NCBI GenBank assembly: GCA_963674835.2
Contig: CAXXKC010000002.1
Span: 1,612,001 to 1,676,000 of the forward strand
Length of the DNA: 64,000 bases
Direction: 5' to 3'
Source of the DNA: G963674835 sp963674835
Lineage (GTDB): Bacteria > Planctomycetota > Planctomycetia > Pirellulales > Thermoguttaceae
Numbering within the stretch: the stretch's first letter is position 1; the number at the start of each line of letters is the position of its first letter. Below are positions 18,571 through 27,444 of the stretch, in pieces. The translations under genes and the position numbers were made by a program. A model generated the notes under the pieces. The model was given only the letters and a program-made list of their open reading frames with translations, was not told the DNA's origin and searched no databases.

Positions 18571-19855
18571 GGCCGGCGGGCGCATCGTCGAGCGCGGCGA
18601 TGACGTAGGGTCCCTTGGGAATGACGGCGATTTTTGCATTGGGGCCGTGCTGGGCGAGGGCGTCGGCCACGGCGGTCTCGACGCTCGGCGCATGGGCGAC
18701 GAACAGGCGGCGGAACGCGGCCGCGGGCAAGCCATCGCTGACGACCGTGACGCCGGCCTTGCGGCAGACCTTGGCCAGTTCTTCGAGTTGCCACTGGTCC
18801 ATCACGAAGTAGTCGGACGAGGTGATGCGCTCCATGAAGCGGTCGAGCGACGTGTTTTCGTCGAAGAGCCGCTGAAATTCAGGGCTGCCGATTCCTTCGG
18901 AGAGGCTGGCGGCGATGATGATCGTGCCGCCGGGCTTGACGATGGGAAGTGCCGCGACCATGCCTTTGACCGACTGGTAGAAGGTCGTGTCCAAGGGATA
19001 GCCGGCCGACGAGGTGACGACGATATCGACGGGCTCGCGGACGGTGTCGATGACCAACGGGCGAACGAAGGCGACGCCTTGGTGGAAGGCCTGTTCCATG
19101 TCGCCGGCGACGACCTCGAGAATGTGGCGATGGTCGTCGATGACGGTGTTGACGATGAAGTCGCAGCCGGCGCGCCGGGCGATCCAGGTGTTTTCTTCGT
19201 GGACGGGGTTGTTGTCGAGCACACCCATCGTGGCGTTGGGGTGCTCCAGCAGTTGGGGGCTGTGCCAGGCGCGGATCGTTTTCAGACCGGCCAGACCGGG
19301 ACAGATGAGCTTTCGGCCGCCGGAGAAGCCGGCCATGAAATGGGGCTCGATCAGGCCGGTGGTGATCTTGAGGTCGGCCTGGATGTAGCGGCGGTCGATC
19401 CAGATGGGCACGCCGCGGGGGCTATCGCCCAGGTAGACATGCTCGGATTCGCGCTGGCCGTAGTGGTTCTCGATGCGGTAGTTGTCGACGATCTGTTGGC
19501 CGACCATCTCGGCCAGTTCGGCGCCGAGATTGGGGCGGTGGAGGCCGGTGGCGACTAGGATGAGGATGCGATCGCGGGGAATGCCGGAGGCTTCGAGCGT
19601 TTGGAGGATGGGCTTGAGGAGCGTTGGATTGGGGACGGGGCGGGTGACGTCGCTGATTACTACGCACGCACTCTGGCGACCGCGGGCCAACTCGGCAAGA
19701 GGGTGCGTGCCCGTGGGATGGGCCAGTCGCTGAGCGACGGCAGCTTCAGGATCGCTCAGGGGCGAGCGGGGCTGGTATGCGAGGCACTTGACGACGTGTT
19801 GGTCGGGCAGATCGACATCGAGGCCGTGGCGACCATACTCCAATTGGACCCGCAT
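18557..19855 (-). CDS. larA: LarA-family nickel-pincer-dependent racemase/epimerase
   Basis: This is a 432-residue LarA homologue. Family landmarks are SDVTRPVPNPTLLKPIL, VATGLHRPN, the active-site block HFMAGFSGGRKLICPGLAGL (His, Lys) and a late SEGIGSPEF. LarA enzymes racemise lactate or other alpha-hydroxy acids using a nickel-pincer nucleotide bound to Lys. larC, needed for the cofactor, is present at 179-1360. The 3' end overlaps the convergent gene by 14 bp. The substrate is uncertain because many LarA homologues act on other hydroxy acids. Confidence 0.92.
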   Translation of the reverse strand: MRVQLEYGRHGLDVDLPDQHVVKCLAYQPRSPLSDPEAAVAQRLAHPTGTHPLAELARGRQSACVVISDVTRPVPNPTLLKPILQTLEASGIPRDRILILVATGLHRPNLGAELAEMVGQQIVDNYRIENHYGQRESEHVYLGDSPRGVPIWIDRRYIQADLKITTGLIEPHFMAGFSGGRKLICPGLAGLKTIRAWHSPQLLEHPNATMGVLDNNPVHEENTWIARRAGCDFIVNTVIDDHRHILEVVAGDMEQAFHQGVAFVRPLVIDTVREPVDIVVTSSAGYPLDTTFYQSVKGMVAALPIVKPGGTIIIAASLSEGIGSPEFQRLFDENTSLDRFMERITSSDYFVMDQWQLEELAKVCRKAGVTVVSDGLPAAAFRRLFVAHAPSVETAVADALAQHGPNAKIAVIPKGPYVIAALDDAPAGPTET

Positions 19856-19936
19856 GGCGCGCCTCCGTAGAAGAGCCGCTTTGGATGGCGAGAAAACGTC
19901 GGGGCTGCGGCTTGGCGACAGCGGGGGGAGAACGAA

Positions 19937-20152
19937 TCAAGACTTCTTGTCGTCGCCTTCTTCGTCTTCCTTGTGCTTCTTCTTCTTCCTCATGGCGAGC
20001 TTGTAGACGCGGACCTTCGGGAGGCCGATGGGGCTATCGCCATCCTGCCAACGGTCGGAGGCCTTGAGGCGTTGGATGCGTTCCGCCCGGGTCAGTACGC
20101 TGCGGCTGCGAATGAGGCCGCGGAGCGCTTTGAGGCTCTTGTCCATGGTCAT
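19937..20152 (-). CDS. small basic protein (TIGR04137-like; Verrucomicrobia/Chlamydiae/Planctomycetes type)
   Basis: This is a 71-residue protein, MTMDKSLKALRGLIRSRSVL..., with WQDGDSPIGLPKVRVYKLAM and a Lys/Glu/Asp-rich tail (KKKKHKEDEEGDDKK). The start and length match the short basic protein conserved in the Planctomycetes-Verrucomicrobia-Chlamydiae group, whose role is unknown but probably ribosome- or RNA-related. I chose ATG 20152 because aggaga stands 10 bp upstream; ATG 20146 is an alternative. A longer open frame to 20317 has no support. Confidence 0.8.
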   Translation of the reverse strand: MTMDKSLKALRGLIRSRSVLTRAERIQRLKASDRWQDGDSPIGLPKVRVYKLAMRKKKKHKEDEEGDDKKS

Positions 20153-20373
20153 GGTCGTTCGTCTCCTGATATGGCTTCGCAAGGCCCAGCGCAGATCGAG
20201 TTCGGCTCGGTTCAGCGGCGGGTCGTAAAGGGCGAATCGTGGTGCATCCCGTATTTGCGGGCCGCAGTATGGCCACGGCAAACCACACAGTATACGGGTC
20301 GGGGAAAAAACCTTCAAGGCAACGTCTTATTGGGGGACAATCAATCAATCTTAAGAGGGAGAAAGATGCCTGG

Positions 20374-21246
20374 CTATTGGCGGTCTTCGTGCTTGAGGCG
20401 GCGGATCATGCGGAGGAAATCCTGCATGGACGGACAGCGCTTTTTGAGGTCGGGCTCGACGCAGGCGTGGATGGCTCGGGCCAGCTCGGGGCTGATTTGG
20501 GGGCGGTAGGTGCGAATGTCGGTGGGCGGCTGCTCGTGCGCCAGGGCAGCCAGGCCGGTGCTGCCGCGCGGCCAGGGGAGCTGATTGGTGCAGATTTCGT
20601 AAGCTGTTACGCCAAAGGCGAAGACGTCGAGCCGATGGTCGGTGGCGAAGCGGCGGACGAGCTCGGGTGCCATATAGCTGGGGGTTCCGGTGCGGTTGCC
20701 TGGCTGCATGAAGGGGGGCGTTGCCGGCACAGTGAGGCCGAAATCGATCAGCTTGATGGTTTCGCCATCGCCGGTGAGCATGAGGTTTCGCGGGCAGACA
20801 TCGCGATGGATGTAGCCGGTTTCGTGGATGTATTGCAGGGCTTCGGCCGTTTGGCGGATGAATTGCAGGCGGTGATCGTCGAGTTGCTCGCTTTGGGCCA
20901 TGAGGAGGAAATTGAGGCCGGCGCCTTCGATGTACTCCATGATGAGGCACTGGGAGCCGTCGGTCGTGCGGCCGGATTCAAAGGTGCGAACGATGAGCGG
21001 ATGGTTGAAGAGGACTGCGATTTCGCCTTCGCCGGGTTTCTTGAGTCCTTTGAAGCGGGCTTCGAAGGCGGCGGTCTTCTTTCGATCGAGTATTTTCAGG
21101 CCAACGACCTCGTCGGACTTTCGGTCGCGGGCGCGGTAGAACTTGGACATGGTGCCGGCGATCCCCTCGCGCAACAGCTCGAATCGGGCCTTGACGTCGA
21201 TGCGGCGAGGCCCGAAGAGAGTCGTTAGTTGGCTGAAAAAGCCCAT
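20374..21246 (-). CDS. Ser/Thr protein kinase with HRDVCPRN catalytic loop
   Basis: This is a 290-residue soluble kinase domain with almost no extra sequence. K51 (VVGLKILDR) is the ATP-anchoring Lys, HRD is at 147-149, and D149-x-C151-x-x-N154 forms the catalytic loop. DFG is at 168-170 and the activation end GTPSYMAPE is present. The residue after HRDx, normally Lys (HRDxKPxN), is Cys here and the last loop position is Arg-Asn, an atypical form. The glycine-rich loop is degenerate (REGIAGTMSKFYRA). It has no membrane segment. It lies upstream of the small basic protein gene on the same strand. Substrates are unknown. Confidence 0.9.
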   Translation of the reverse strand: MGFFSQLTTLFGPRRIDVKARFELLREGIAGTMSKFYRARDRKSDEVVGLKILDRKKTAAFEARFKGLKKPGEGEIAVLFNHPLIVRTFESGRTTDGSQCLIMEYIEGAGLNFLLMAQSEQLDDHRLQFIRQTAEALQYIHETGYIHRDVCPRNLMLTGDGETIKLIDFGLTVPATPPFMQPGNRTGTPSYMAPELVRRFATDHRLDVFAFGVTAYEICTNQLPWPRGSTGLAALAHEQPPTDIRTYRPQISPELARAIHACVEPDLKKRCPSMQDFLRMIRRLKHEDRQ

Positions 21247-21386
21247 GGGGATGTTGCCTTGCCTGGCCGGCCGCGGTGCCCACTCGTCTAAGGGGGGTCT
21301 ATAGGAAATCTAGCCGGGGTCCAGCGGGTTGGCAAGGGAAATGCGAGTGCTGGGCGAAGGTGATGGCGGCGTAGTCGGGGCGCTGA

Positions 21387-21410
21387 CACAGCCGGGGCGG
21401 CTGTGCTACA
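21387..21410. repeat. short inverted repeat CACAGCC...GGCTGTGCTACA, copy 2
   Basis: This 24-bp copy of the hairpin at 8334-8358 lies between the divergent kinase and CBS-protein genes. Confidence 0.75.
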
Positions 21411-21485
21411 GGGAGGGTGGGGTGGTCGGTCTTCTCCCGGCGTGTGGGAATTGCTAGAGTGTCTGCCGTTGGGAATGGGTGGCGT

Positions 21486-21899
21486 ATGGCTCGAAACAAA
21501 CTGCAAGCAAAACATGCGATGACGAGGAAGGTCGTGACCGTCGATCCGGATGCTCCGATCGGCGATGCGATCGCCCTAATGCGGAAGCACCGCGTGAGCG
21601 GGCTGCCAGTGGTCAACCGTTCGGGACAGTTGGTGGGGATTCTTTCGGAATTCGACCTGCTGGACCTGATCTGGGACCATGAGCGGGGCAGTAGCGAGGT
21701 GTACCAGTACATGACGCGCGAGGTCCACACGGTGGACGAAGAAGACGATCTGGCGTCGATCGCCGAGCAATTTCGCATGCTCGGGCTGCGCCGGCTGCCG
21801 GTGATGCGAGGCCAGCAGCTGGTGGGCATCCTCAGCCGCCACGACCTTCTGGGCCATCTGGCGGAAATCTGCAAGCAGGTGGCGGCCGCCGATCCGTGA
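21486..21899 (+). CDS. tandem CBS-domain protein
   Basis: The product has 137 residues from ATG 21486. Two CBS motifs are visible: AMTRKVVTVDPDAPIGDAIA through SGLPVVNRSGQLVGILSEFD, and YMTREVHTVDEEDDLASIAE through RRLPVMRGQQLVGILSRHDL. Such pairs bind adenosyl ligands and usually act as regulatory sensors. It has no fused enzyme domain or membrane segment. It is separated by 295 bp from the next plus-strand gene, so it is probably its own unit. The frame extends upstream to a GTG at 21417, but this part is not CBS-like. Confidence 0.88.
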   Translation: MARNKLQAKHAMTRKVVTVDPDAPIGDAIALMRKHRVSGLPVVNRSGQLVGILSEFDLLDLIWDHERGSSEVYQYMTREVHTVDEEDDLASIAEQFRMLGLRRLPVMRGQQLVGILSRHDLLGHLAEICKQVAAADP

Positions 21900-22077
21900 G
21901 GCGGAGAGCGGGCATCGAGCGAGATGGTTCTGGGATGCGCGAATCCGCAAGGTGAGCCGTCCCCCCTGTGTACGGGTGGCGGGGGCGAGGGGCCCTGGCG
22001 GGATTCGAGCGAGCAACTACAATGCACCCAAGCTTTGTCGGGGTTAGAAGAGGAGTTGAGTTCTCGCAATGTGATGG

Positions 22078-22107
22078 GCACTGCTGGACAAGCCAGCAGT
22101 GGCACCC
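22078..22107. repeat. GCACTGCTGGACAAGCCAGCAGTGGCACCC palindromic repeat, copy 1
   Basis: CACTGCTGG and CCAGCAGTG form a 9-bp stem with loop ACAAG. An identical 30-bp copy is at 46401-46430, and the preceding ~30 bp (gttgagttctcgcaa-like) is also related, so the repeat unit is about 60 bp. Confidence 0.8.
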
Positions 22108-22194
22108 GAAAGCTGGGGTGAGCGCTGGCGAGACGCCAGGGGACACCGACAGAATCGCGGGCGAGGTAGTCGCGTCAAAGGAGGCGATGCAACG

Positions 22195-22812
22195 GTGAGC
22201 AAAGAGCCTGCGGGAGCAGACAACGGGATGAACGTGCCGTTGAAAGACCCAATGCTAGCGGCGGGGCTGGCATGGCTGGTGCCGGGATTGGGACACCTGT
22301 ATCAGGGTCGGACGGCGAAGGCGGTGCTGTTCTTCGTCTGCATCATGGGGATATTCGTGTGGGGCCTGTACCTGGGCGGGAGCAGCGAACTGGGGTGGGG
22401 GCGGGTGGTGTATGCGTCGTGGCGGCCGATGGATCGACGGCTTCCGTATTTGTGTCAGATCGGCGCTGGCGCGGTAGCGCTGCCGGCACTGGTGCAGGCG
22501 AAGCTGGTGGGGGAGGACACGAAGGCGATCCTCGGCGGGTTCATGGCGCCGCCGGAATTGGGCGTGGGGAACTACGATTCGGCGGGACAACCGCAGCCGA
22601 ACGGCGGGTTCGACCAGTTTGGGCAGCCGACGCTTCACACGTTGCACAAGAAGCTCGCCCAGTTCTTTGAGTTGGGCACCGTCTACACGATGATCGCCGG
22701 GCTGCTGAATTTGCTGGCGGTCTTCGATGCGTGGGGTGGGCCGGTCTTTGCGGAAGAGTCGGATTCGAAGGACGAGAAAGACGGCGACAAGGATGCTTCC
22801 GCCAAGGCCTAG
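22195..22812 (+). CDS. multi-pass membrane protein of planctomycete DUF6677-like type
   Basis: I place the start at GTG 22195 because aaaggaggcg, a near-perfect ribosome-binding site, stands 7-9 bp before it. The product has 205 residues. It opens with PMLAAGLAWLVPGLGHLYQG and LFFVCIMGIFVWGLYLG (two TM2-domain-like helices). Further hydrophobic stretches (ALPALVQAKLV; MIAGLLNLLAVFDAW) and a Lys/Glu/Asp tail follow. The family assignment is from memory of planctomycete proteins with this opening. It lies 30 bp before a small membrane protein gene, so both are probably one operon. The role is unknown. Confidence 0.78.
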   Translation: MSKEPAGADNGMNVPLKDPMLAAGLAWLVPGLGHLYQGRTAKAVLFFVCIMGIFVWGLYLGGSSELGWGRVVYASWRPMDRRLPYLCQIGAGAVALPALVQAKLVGEDTKAILGGFMAPPELGVGNYDSAGQPQPNGGFDQFGQPTLHTLHKKLAQFFELGTVYTMIAGLLNLLAVFDAWGGPVFAEESDSKDEKDGDKDASAKA

Positions 22813-22842
22813 CCGGCTGCGAACGCTGGAGAGAATACACCT

Positions 22843-23043
22843 ATGATCGCATTGCTGCTGTCTGTCGTGGCCGTGAACAGCCTGGTCTACGCGTTGCCGC
22901 TGATCGTGGCGGTGAGCCTGGTGTATTCGGCGACGCGGCATGAACAGATGAAGCCGATCCTGTCGCATTCGCTGCGGACCGGCACTTGGATCGTCGTTTT
23001 CATGATCGTCGTGTTTGTCGTGCTGGAATTGATCGCTTGGTAG
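22843..23043 (+). CDS. small two-helix membrane protein
   Basis: This 66-residue protein consists of one hydrophobic helix (IALLLSVVAVNSLVYALPLI), a short basic loop (TRHEQMKPILSHSLRTG) and another helix (IVVFMIVVFVVLELIAW). A gagag lies before the ATG. It sits between the DUF6677-like gene (30 bp) and the DapA-family gene (12 bp), so it is likely co-transcribed. Function unknown. Confidence 0.75.
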   Translation: MIALLLSVVAVNSLVYALPLIVAVSLVYSATRHEQMKPILSHSLRTGTWIVVFMIVVFVVLELIAW

Positions 23044-23055
23044 GGATCGCTCGGG

Positions 23056-23940
23056 ATGTCTACACGATTCATATCGGCCATTCTCACGCCGCTGAAGCCG
23101 GACGATTCACTGCGCAGTGAGGGGCTGCAGCGGCACGTGGATCAGCAGTGGACCGCGGGGATCAACGGGATCCTGGTGGGCGGCACGATGGGCCTGATGC
23201 AGTTATTGCCGAACAACACGTACCGCGACTTGGTGAGCAACGCCGTGAAGTTCACCGCGGGGCGGGGCGAGGTGATGGTCGGCGTGGGCGACACGAGCTT
23301 CGTTCGCACGCGGGACCGCATCGAGTTCGTACAGCGGCTGAACATCGACGGGGTGGTGGTGGTCACGCCTTATCTGATCAAGTTTACCGAGGACCAGTTG
23401 CTCGACTACTTTCGGGCACTGGCCGACTACTCGAAAAAGCCGTTGTTCCTGTACAATCTGCCGCAATTGACGGGGGTGGATTTGACGTTCGAGTTGATCG
23501 TCAAGCTGGCCGAACACCCGAACATCCGCGGCATCAAGTGCTCGAACGAATACCCTTTGACGCGGCTTGTGGCGGACGAGATTGGGGACCGATTCCGGGT
23601 GATCGTGGCCCAGCCGCACTGCGTCGATGTCTTGGCGCGCTCGGGCGTAGAGGAGCATCTGGACGGGATTTTCGCGGTCGCACCGCGATGGACGGTTGGC
23701 ATTGGGGAGGCCGTCGATCGGCAAGACGGCGAGACTGCGAAGAAGTACCAGCGGCAGTTGAGCGGCCTGTTGCGGATCGTCGTGGGAAGGTATCGCCTTT
23801 TTGCCGCGGTGACGGCGATTCTGAACGCGATGGGCATCCCGGGCAAGATGGCTCCGGCCCCGATCGGACCGTTGAGCGATGCGGATCGCGAGCGGCTGCT
23901 GGGCGAGCCGATCGTCCGCCAGCTATTGGCCGAGCAGTAG
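23056..23940 (+). CDS. DapA-family (dihydrodipicolinate synthase/N-acetylneuraminate lyase) aldolase
   Basis: This 294-residue protein has the correct DapA-family length. K161 (GIKCSNE) is the Schiff-base Lys and Y133 (LYNLP) is the proton-relay Tyr, both at their classical positions. The loop usually reading GTTGE is GGTMGLM, so the substrate-recognition Glu is missing. This argues against lysine-biosynthesis DapA and for a sugar-acid or other 2-keto-acid lyase or dehydratase. It follows two membrane genes closely, with no other sugar gene nearby, so the substrate is open. Confidence 0.9.
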   Translation: MSTRFISAILTPLKPDDSLRSEGLQRHVDQQWTAGINGILVGGTMGLMQLLPNNTYRDLVSNAVKFTAGRGEVMVGVGDTSFVRTRDRIEFVQRLNIDGVVVVTPYLIKFTEDQLLDYFRALADYSKKPLFLYNLPQLTGVDLTFELIVKLAEHPNIRGIKCSNEYPLTRLVADEIGDRFRVIVAQPHCVDVLARSGVEEHLDGIFAVAPRWTVGIGEAVDRQDGETAKKYQRQLSGLLRIVVGRYRLFAAVTAILNAMGIPGKMAPAPIGPLSDADRERLLGEPIVRQLLAEQ

Positions 23941-24118
23941 CGCAAAGCTGATCCTTGGGGTTCGAGCAGGTCGGCCGCCATGGCGGCGACGATCACCCAG
24001 ACGGCGGGCGCCCGGCACTTTGCGGGGCAGGGCTTGCACTGGGTACCGGATCGGTGTTTGATTTACGGTACGGTTTTGTTGTCGATCGAGAGTGCCAAGG
24101 GCTTGGAAAGGGCCAACC

Positions 24119-24613
24119 ATGAATCGTGACGACTTTCTCAAACTGATCGGCTCGGAGTCGGGTGGTTCGGATTATTTGCCGGTCGCCTTCCTGCTGCGGA
24201 GCGGTTATGCGATTGCGGGTTACTATCACACGGCTGTGAACGTTGATTTGGAGGGGACGTGCGTGGTGCTCAACGCGCACCTGATCGAGTTGGATGACCA
24301 CCGTGACTCTGTGAGTCGCCCGTCGATTCACGATTTCAACGATTTCCTGGAGGAGATCGTGATGACAACGTACGGCGCCGACAGCGCGCAGGAAGAGCGG
24401 CCGACCCGAAGCACTCTGTACGGCAAGAGCATTCCCCTGGCGGCCATTCCGTTCGCCGAGATCGCGGTGATGTACCCGGTGTCGCACATTGGGGCACTGA
24501 TGCGGCGAGCAGAACAGATGCGGGGCTCGGAGCGGTCGGACAAGAAGGCCAACTCGTTCTGGGACCTAGAGCAGAGCGAGATTATCAAGCTGCTGCGTGC
24601 CAAGCTGTGGTAG
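24119..24613 (+). CDS. conserved hypothetical soluble protein
   Basis: The product has 164 residues from ATG 24119 (gaaagg upstream; a start at 24092 is also possible). It has no signal peptide. Visible features are a YLPVAFLLRSGYAIAGYYHT beta-hairpin-like start, a middle LIELDDHRDSVSRPSIHDFN, the segment PLAAIPFAEIAVMYPVSHIG and a helical C-terminus. The order and lengths suggest one small alpha-beta domain. I do not recognise the family. It stands alone, with an intergenic stretch of more than 400 bp on the right. Confidence 0.65.
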   Translation: MNRDDFLKLIGSESGGSDYLPVAFLLRSGYAIAGYYHTAVNVDLEGTCVVLNAHLIELDDHRDSVSRPSIHDFNDFLEEIVMTTYGADSAQEERPTRSTLYGKSIPLAAIPFAEIAVMYPVSHIGALMRRAEQMRGSERSDKKANSFWDLEQSEIIKLLRAKLW

Positions 24614-25045
24614 ATTCGCTGGTGGGACTCGCTTCGCTCGGCCTACGGCTAGGTCTAGGCTGTGGTGGGCGGCAGTTGCGGGTTCCGGGACGCCGAAATG
24701 GCGGCGCGATGGCGAGGATAGGGGCAAGGCACCACCACAAGTCATGGATTGGCGTAGCCGCCACGGGTGGATCGCGGTGGTCCGCCGGCTGCGCGGCTAG
24801 TTCGTGTCGCACTTGACGGCAGGGCTCGTGGCGGCGCGTTGCTGCGGTTCCGAAAGCGGACTACACGCTACACCTACGCCGAATGCGCTCTAATTCACAG
24901 GTCGCGCATTGCATTTGGTGTCGGCCTGCGGGAGAATACATGCTACGGCGACATGGGTTGAGGCACTCCGGGATTTCTGCTTGCGGTTCTAACGAAGGCC
25001 TATGGGCCATCGGGCGTTTTCGTCAGACGATAAGGGAGTCGACCC
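24614..25045. other. gene-free stretch with repeat copy C
   Basis: This 432-bp gap holds the MITE-like element copy C (24798-24892) and, beyond it, the leader of the PqaA-like gene. No open frame with protein character is seen. The first 60 bp contain the short direct motif ctaggtctagg. Confidence 0.6.
24798..24892. repeat. 95-bp MITE-like hairpin element, copy C
   Basis: The element starts TAGTTCGTGTCGCAC and ends GAATGCGCTCTA. The inner hairpin (TTGCTGCGGTTCCGAAAGCG then CTACACGCTA) is conserved with several substitutions. It is preceded by GC, giving CTAG at the left boundary. It does not overlap a gene. Confidence 0.88.
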
Positions 25046-26485
25046 ATGAAAGCTGCGCAGGGGGTGTGGATGCGAGTAGGCGCGATGGTGCTGGCTGTGA
25101 CCGTGTTGTTGAGCGTCGGCCCGCAGGTGATGGCGGCGGAGCAACCGTCGACCGCGCCAGCAAAGACGGCGTTGGACGAGTACATCGCCAAGCCGGACGC
25201 GAGCTATGCGTGGAAGGTCATCGAGACCAGCAAGGGGGCGGGAGTCACGTCGTACCTGGTGGAGCTCACGTCACAGACCTGGCGAACTGAAAAGGACGTG
25301 GATCGGCCGGTGTGGAAGCACTGGCTCATCGTGGCCAAGCCGGACAAGGTGAAGTACGACACGGCGATGTTGGTCATCGCCGGCGGCAGCAACGGGAGCG
25401 ACCCACCCAACCCGGCGAAGAGCCTAGTCACGTCGATCGCCACGCTGACGCAAAGTGTGACGGCCGAGTTGAAGATGATTCCCAATCAGCCGCTGGTCTT
25501 TTGCAAGGATGGGAAGCCTCGCAAGGAAGACGACCTGATCGCATATACGTGGGACAAGTACATGGAGACGGGCGACCCGACATGGCTAGCCCGATTTCCG
25601 ATGGTCAAGGCGGCCGTGCGTGCGATGGACACGATCGAGGCGCTGATGGCGTCGGAGCAGGGTGGCAAGGTGAAGGTCGACAAGTTCGTCGTCGTCGGTG
25701 CCTCGAAGCGCGGCTGGACGACGTGGCTGACCGGCGTGGTGGACCAGCGCGTGGTGGCGATCATTCCGATCGTGATCGACGTGCTGAACTGCGTCAAGTC
25801 GCTCGCCCATCACTATGCGGCGTACGGATTCTGGGCGCCGGCGATCGACGACTACGAAGAGCACAAGATTCTGGCACGTTTGGATTCGCCGAAGCTGGCG
25901 AACCTGTTCAAACTGGTCGACCCGTATTCGTATCGGCATCGGTTGACGCTGCCGAAGTACATCATCACGGGGAGCGGCGACCAGTTCTTCCTGCCCGACT
26001 CGTCGCGGTTCTATTTCGACGATCTGGAGGGAGAGAAGTACTTGCGGACGGTACCGAACGCGGACCACGGAGTGGAGAGCGTGGATACCGTGATGTCGAT
26101 CGTGGCGTTTTACAAGCTAATCCTCGACGGCGCGGCGCGTCCGAAGTTCACGTGGGAGTTTCCGTCGGACGGAGTCGTGCGTGTGAAATGCCAGGACCCG
26201 CCGCTGAAGGTGACCTTGTGGCAGGCAACGAATCCGGACGCGCGGGATTTTCGCATGGAAAGCCTGGGGCGGAAGTACAAGCCGACGGTTCTGAAGCCGA
26301 AGGACGGCCAGTACGAGGCGACGGTGGAAGAGCCGGCCAAGGGGTGGACGGCGTACTTCGTCGAGGTGAGCTACCTGGTGGACGGGTTGTCGCTGAAGTT
26401 CACGACGCCGGTCCGCGTGATTCCCGACACACGTCCATTTGCGGACCAGATCATTCCTGGGACGAAGATGAAGGCGGGGCAGTAG
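25046..26485 (+). CDS. PqaA-like secreted hydrolase (PhoPQ-activated pathogenicity-related family)
   Basis: The 479-residue product has a signal peptide (VGAMVLAVTVLLSVGPQVMA). The central alpha/beta-hydrolase fold shows KHWLIVAKPDKVKYDTAMLV, the nucleophile elbow VVGASKRGWT (S220), ITGSGDQFFLPDSSRFYFDD and the histidine-bearing VPNADHGVES. This set (Ser, Asp, His) matches the PhoPQ-activated protein family, which is common in planctomycetes and is not clearly linked to virulence. The C-terminal ~100 residues form a beta-rich domain. The real substrate is unknown. Confidence 0.9.
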   Translation: MKAAQGVWMRVGAMVLAVTVLLSVGPQVMAAEQPSTAPAKTALDEYIAKPDASYAWKVIETSKGAGVTSYLVELTSQTWRTEKDVDRPVWKHWLIVAKPDKVKYDTAMLVIAGGSNGSDPPNPAKSLVTSIATLTQSVTAELKMIPNQPLVFCKDGKPRKEDDLIAYTWDKYMETGDPTWLARFPMVKAAVRAMDTIEALMASEQGGKVKVDKFVVVGASKRGWTTWLTGVVDQRVVAIIPIVIDVLNCVKSLAHHYAAYGFWAPAIDDYEEHKILARLDSPKLANLFKLVDPYSYRHRLTLPKYIITGSGDQFFLPDSSRFYFDDLEGEKYLRTVPNADHGVESVDTVMSIVAFYKLILDGAARPKFTWEFPSDGVVRVKCQDPPLKVTLWQATNPDARDFRMESLGRKYKPTVLKPKDGQYEATVEEPAKGWTAYFVEVSYLVDGLSLKFTTPVRVIPDTRPFADQIIPGTKMKAGQ

Positions 26486-26600
26486 GGACGCGGGAATGGC
26501 GGAGCGTCTCTGCAAGAACGTTGAGGCACGGCTTCAATCGGGTTACTCGGGGGCCGCGACGCCTCGCAAGAAACCAACGCACTCACATTAGCGTGGCGGG

Positions 26601-27443
26601 CTACAAGGAATGGTCCCGTCGGAGTTGGCGTAGGTCAGCCTCCAACTCCGATTCCATTCGTTTGGTGTAGATCCGCGTAATTAGCCCACGATTCTGCATT
26701 TCGACGAGCTTCCGGAGGTCATTGAGACGCTGCTTCCAGGTTGTGCCGTCGGTGACCAGCAACAGGTTCGTGTCATGGCGTTTTTCCTCGACGATGCGCG
26801 CCATGTCGCCCAATATGTCGGTTTGTTTGCTTCCGGTCGCTCCGTAGGCCTTCGACTCAATGAGGACACGAGGATCCTGTTTTGACGGGATGGCAAAGTC
26901 GGTCTTCTCCGTGCTAGTCCCGTTGAACCCGATGAACCGGCATCGTACATCGTATCCAATATCACCAAATACGCGTTTCACGATTCGGCCCGTGAAGTCC
27001 TCAAGTTCTCGCCCACGCGCCTGCCCCTTGATCGCGCTACCGCGTCCGCTCTTCAGCCGTTCAACCAAGATATCACGCCACGTTACGGGAGTGCTCGCCA
27101 ACTGAGTGAGCGCTCGACATGCTCCGAGGTCTTCCAGCGCATCGAGAAAGACACGCCTTTCGCGACTGTACGCTTTGACTCCTGCCTGGCCGGATCCCAG
27201 AGTGTCGGTCAGAGCAGCCACGAACTGGTCTTTGGAGAGATCCAATGCCAGGCGAATGGTCGTTAATCCAGCCGGGAAGCTCTGGTCGAGCAGAGAGGCA
27301 AGATCATCCACGGTATACCGGGACTTCTGGGGTAGGTCTTCGACCAGTCGCAACACTTCTTCTGAATGTGCATCTTTCCAGGACGCTTGGAGAGGTGAAA
27401 GCGATTCGACCAACCCCTCCAACGTTTGGCGATAGCGTCGCAC
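26601..27443 (-). CDS. type II restriction endonuclease, DpnII-like PD-(D/E)XK
   Basis: The protein has 280 residues. The C-terminal part contains TEKTDFAIPSKQDPRVLIES with Asp and the E-S-K of a PD-(D/E)XK core, then KAYGATGSKQTDILGDMARI, a spacing I recognise from DpnII-type enzymes. The N-terminal half (about 1-130) is helical and probably binds DNA. It starts 1 bp from the end of the adenine methyltransferase gene, so the pair is one operon. Base composition is lower in GC than in most neighbours by eye. The recognition site is not deducible, and the DpnII label is moderate. Confidence 0.75.
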   Translation of the reverse strand: MRRYRQTLEGLVESLSPLQASWKDAHSEEVLRLVEDLPQKSRYTVDDLASLLDQSFPAGLTTIRLALDLSKDQFVAALTDTLGSGQAGVKAYSRERRVFLDALEDLGACRALTQLASTPVTWRDILVERLKSGRGSAIKGQARGRELEDFTGRIVKRVFGDIGYDVRCRFIGFNGTSTEKTDFAIPSKQDPRVLIESKAYGATGSKQTDILGDMARIVEEKRHDTNLLLVTDGTTWKQRLNDLRKLVEMQNRGLITRIYTKRMESELEADLRQLRRDHSL

Positions 27444-27444
27444 G

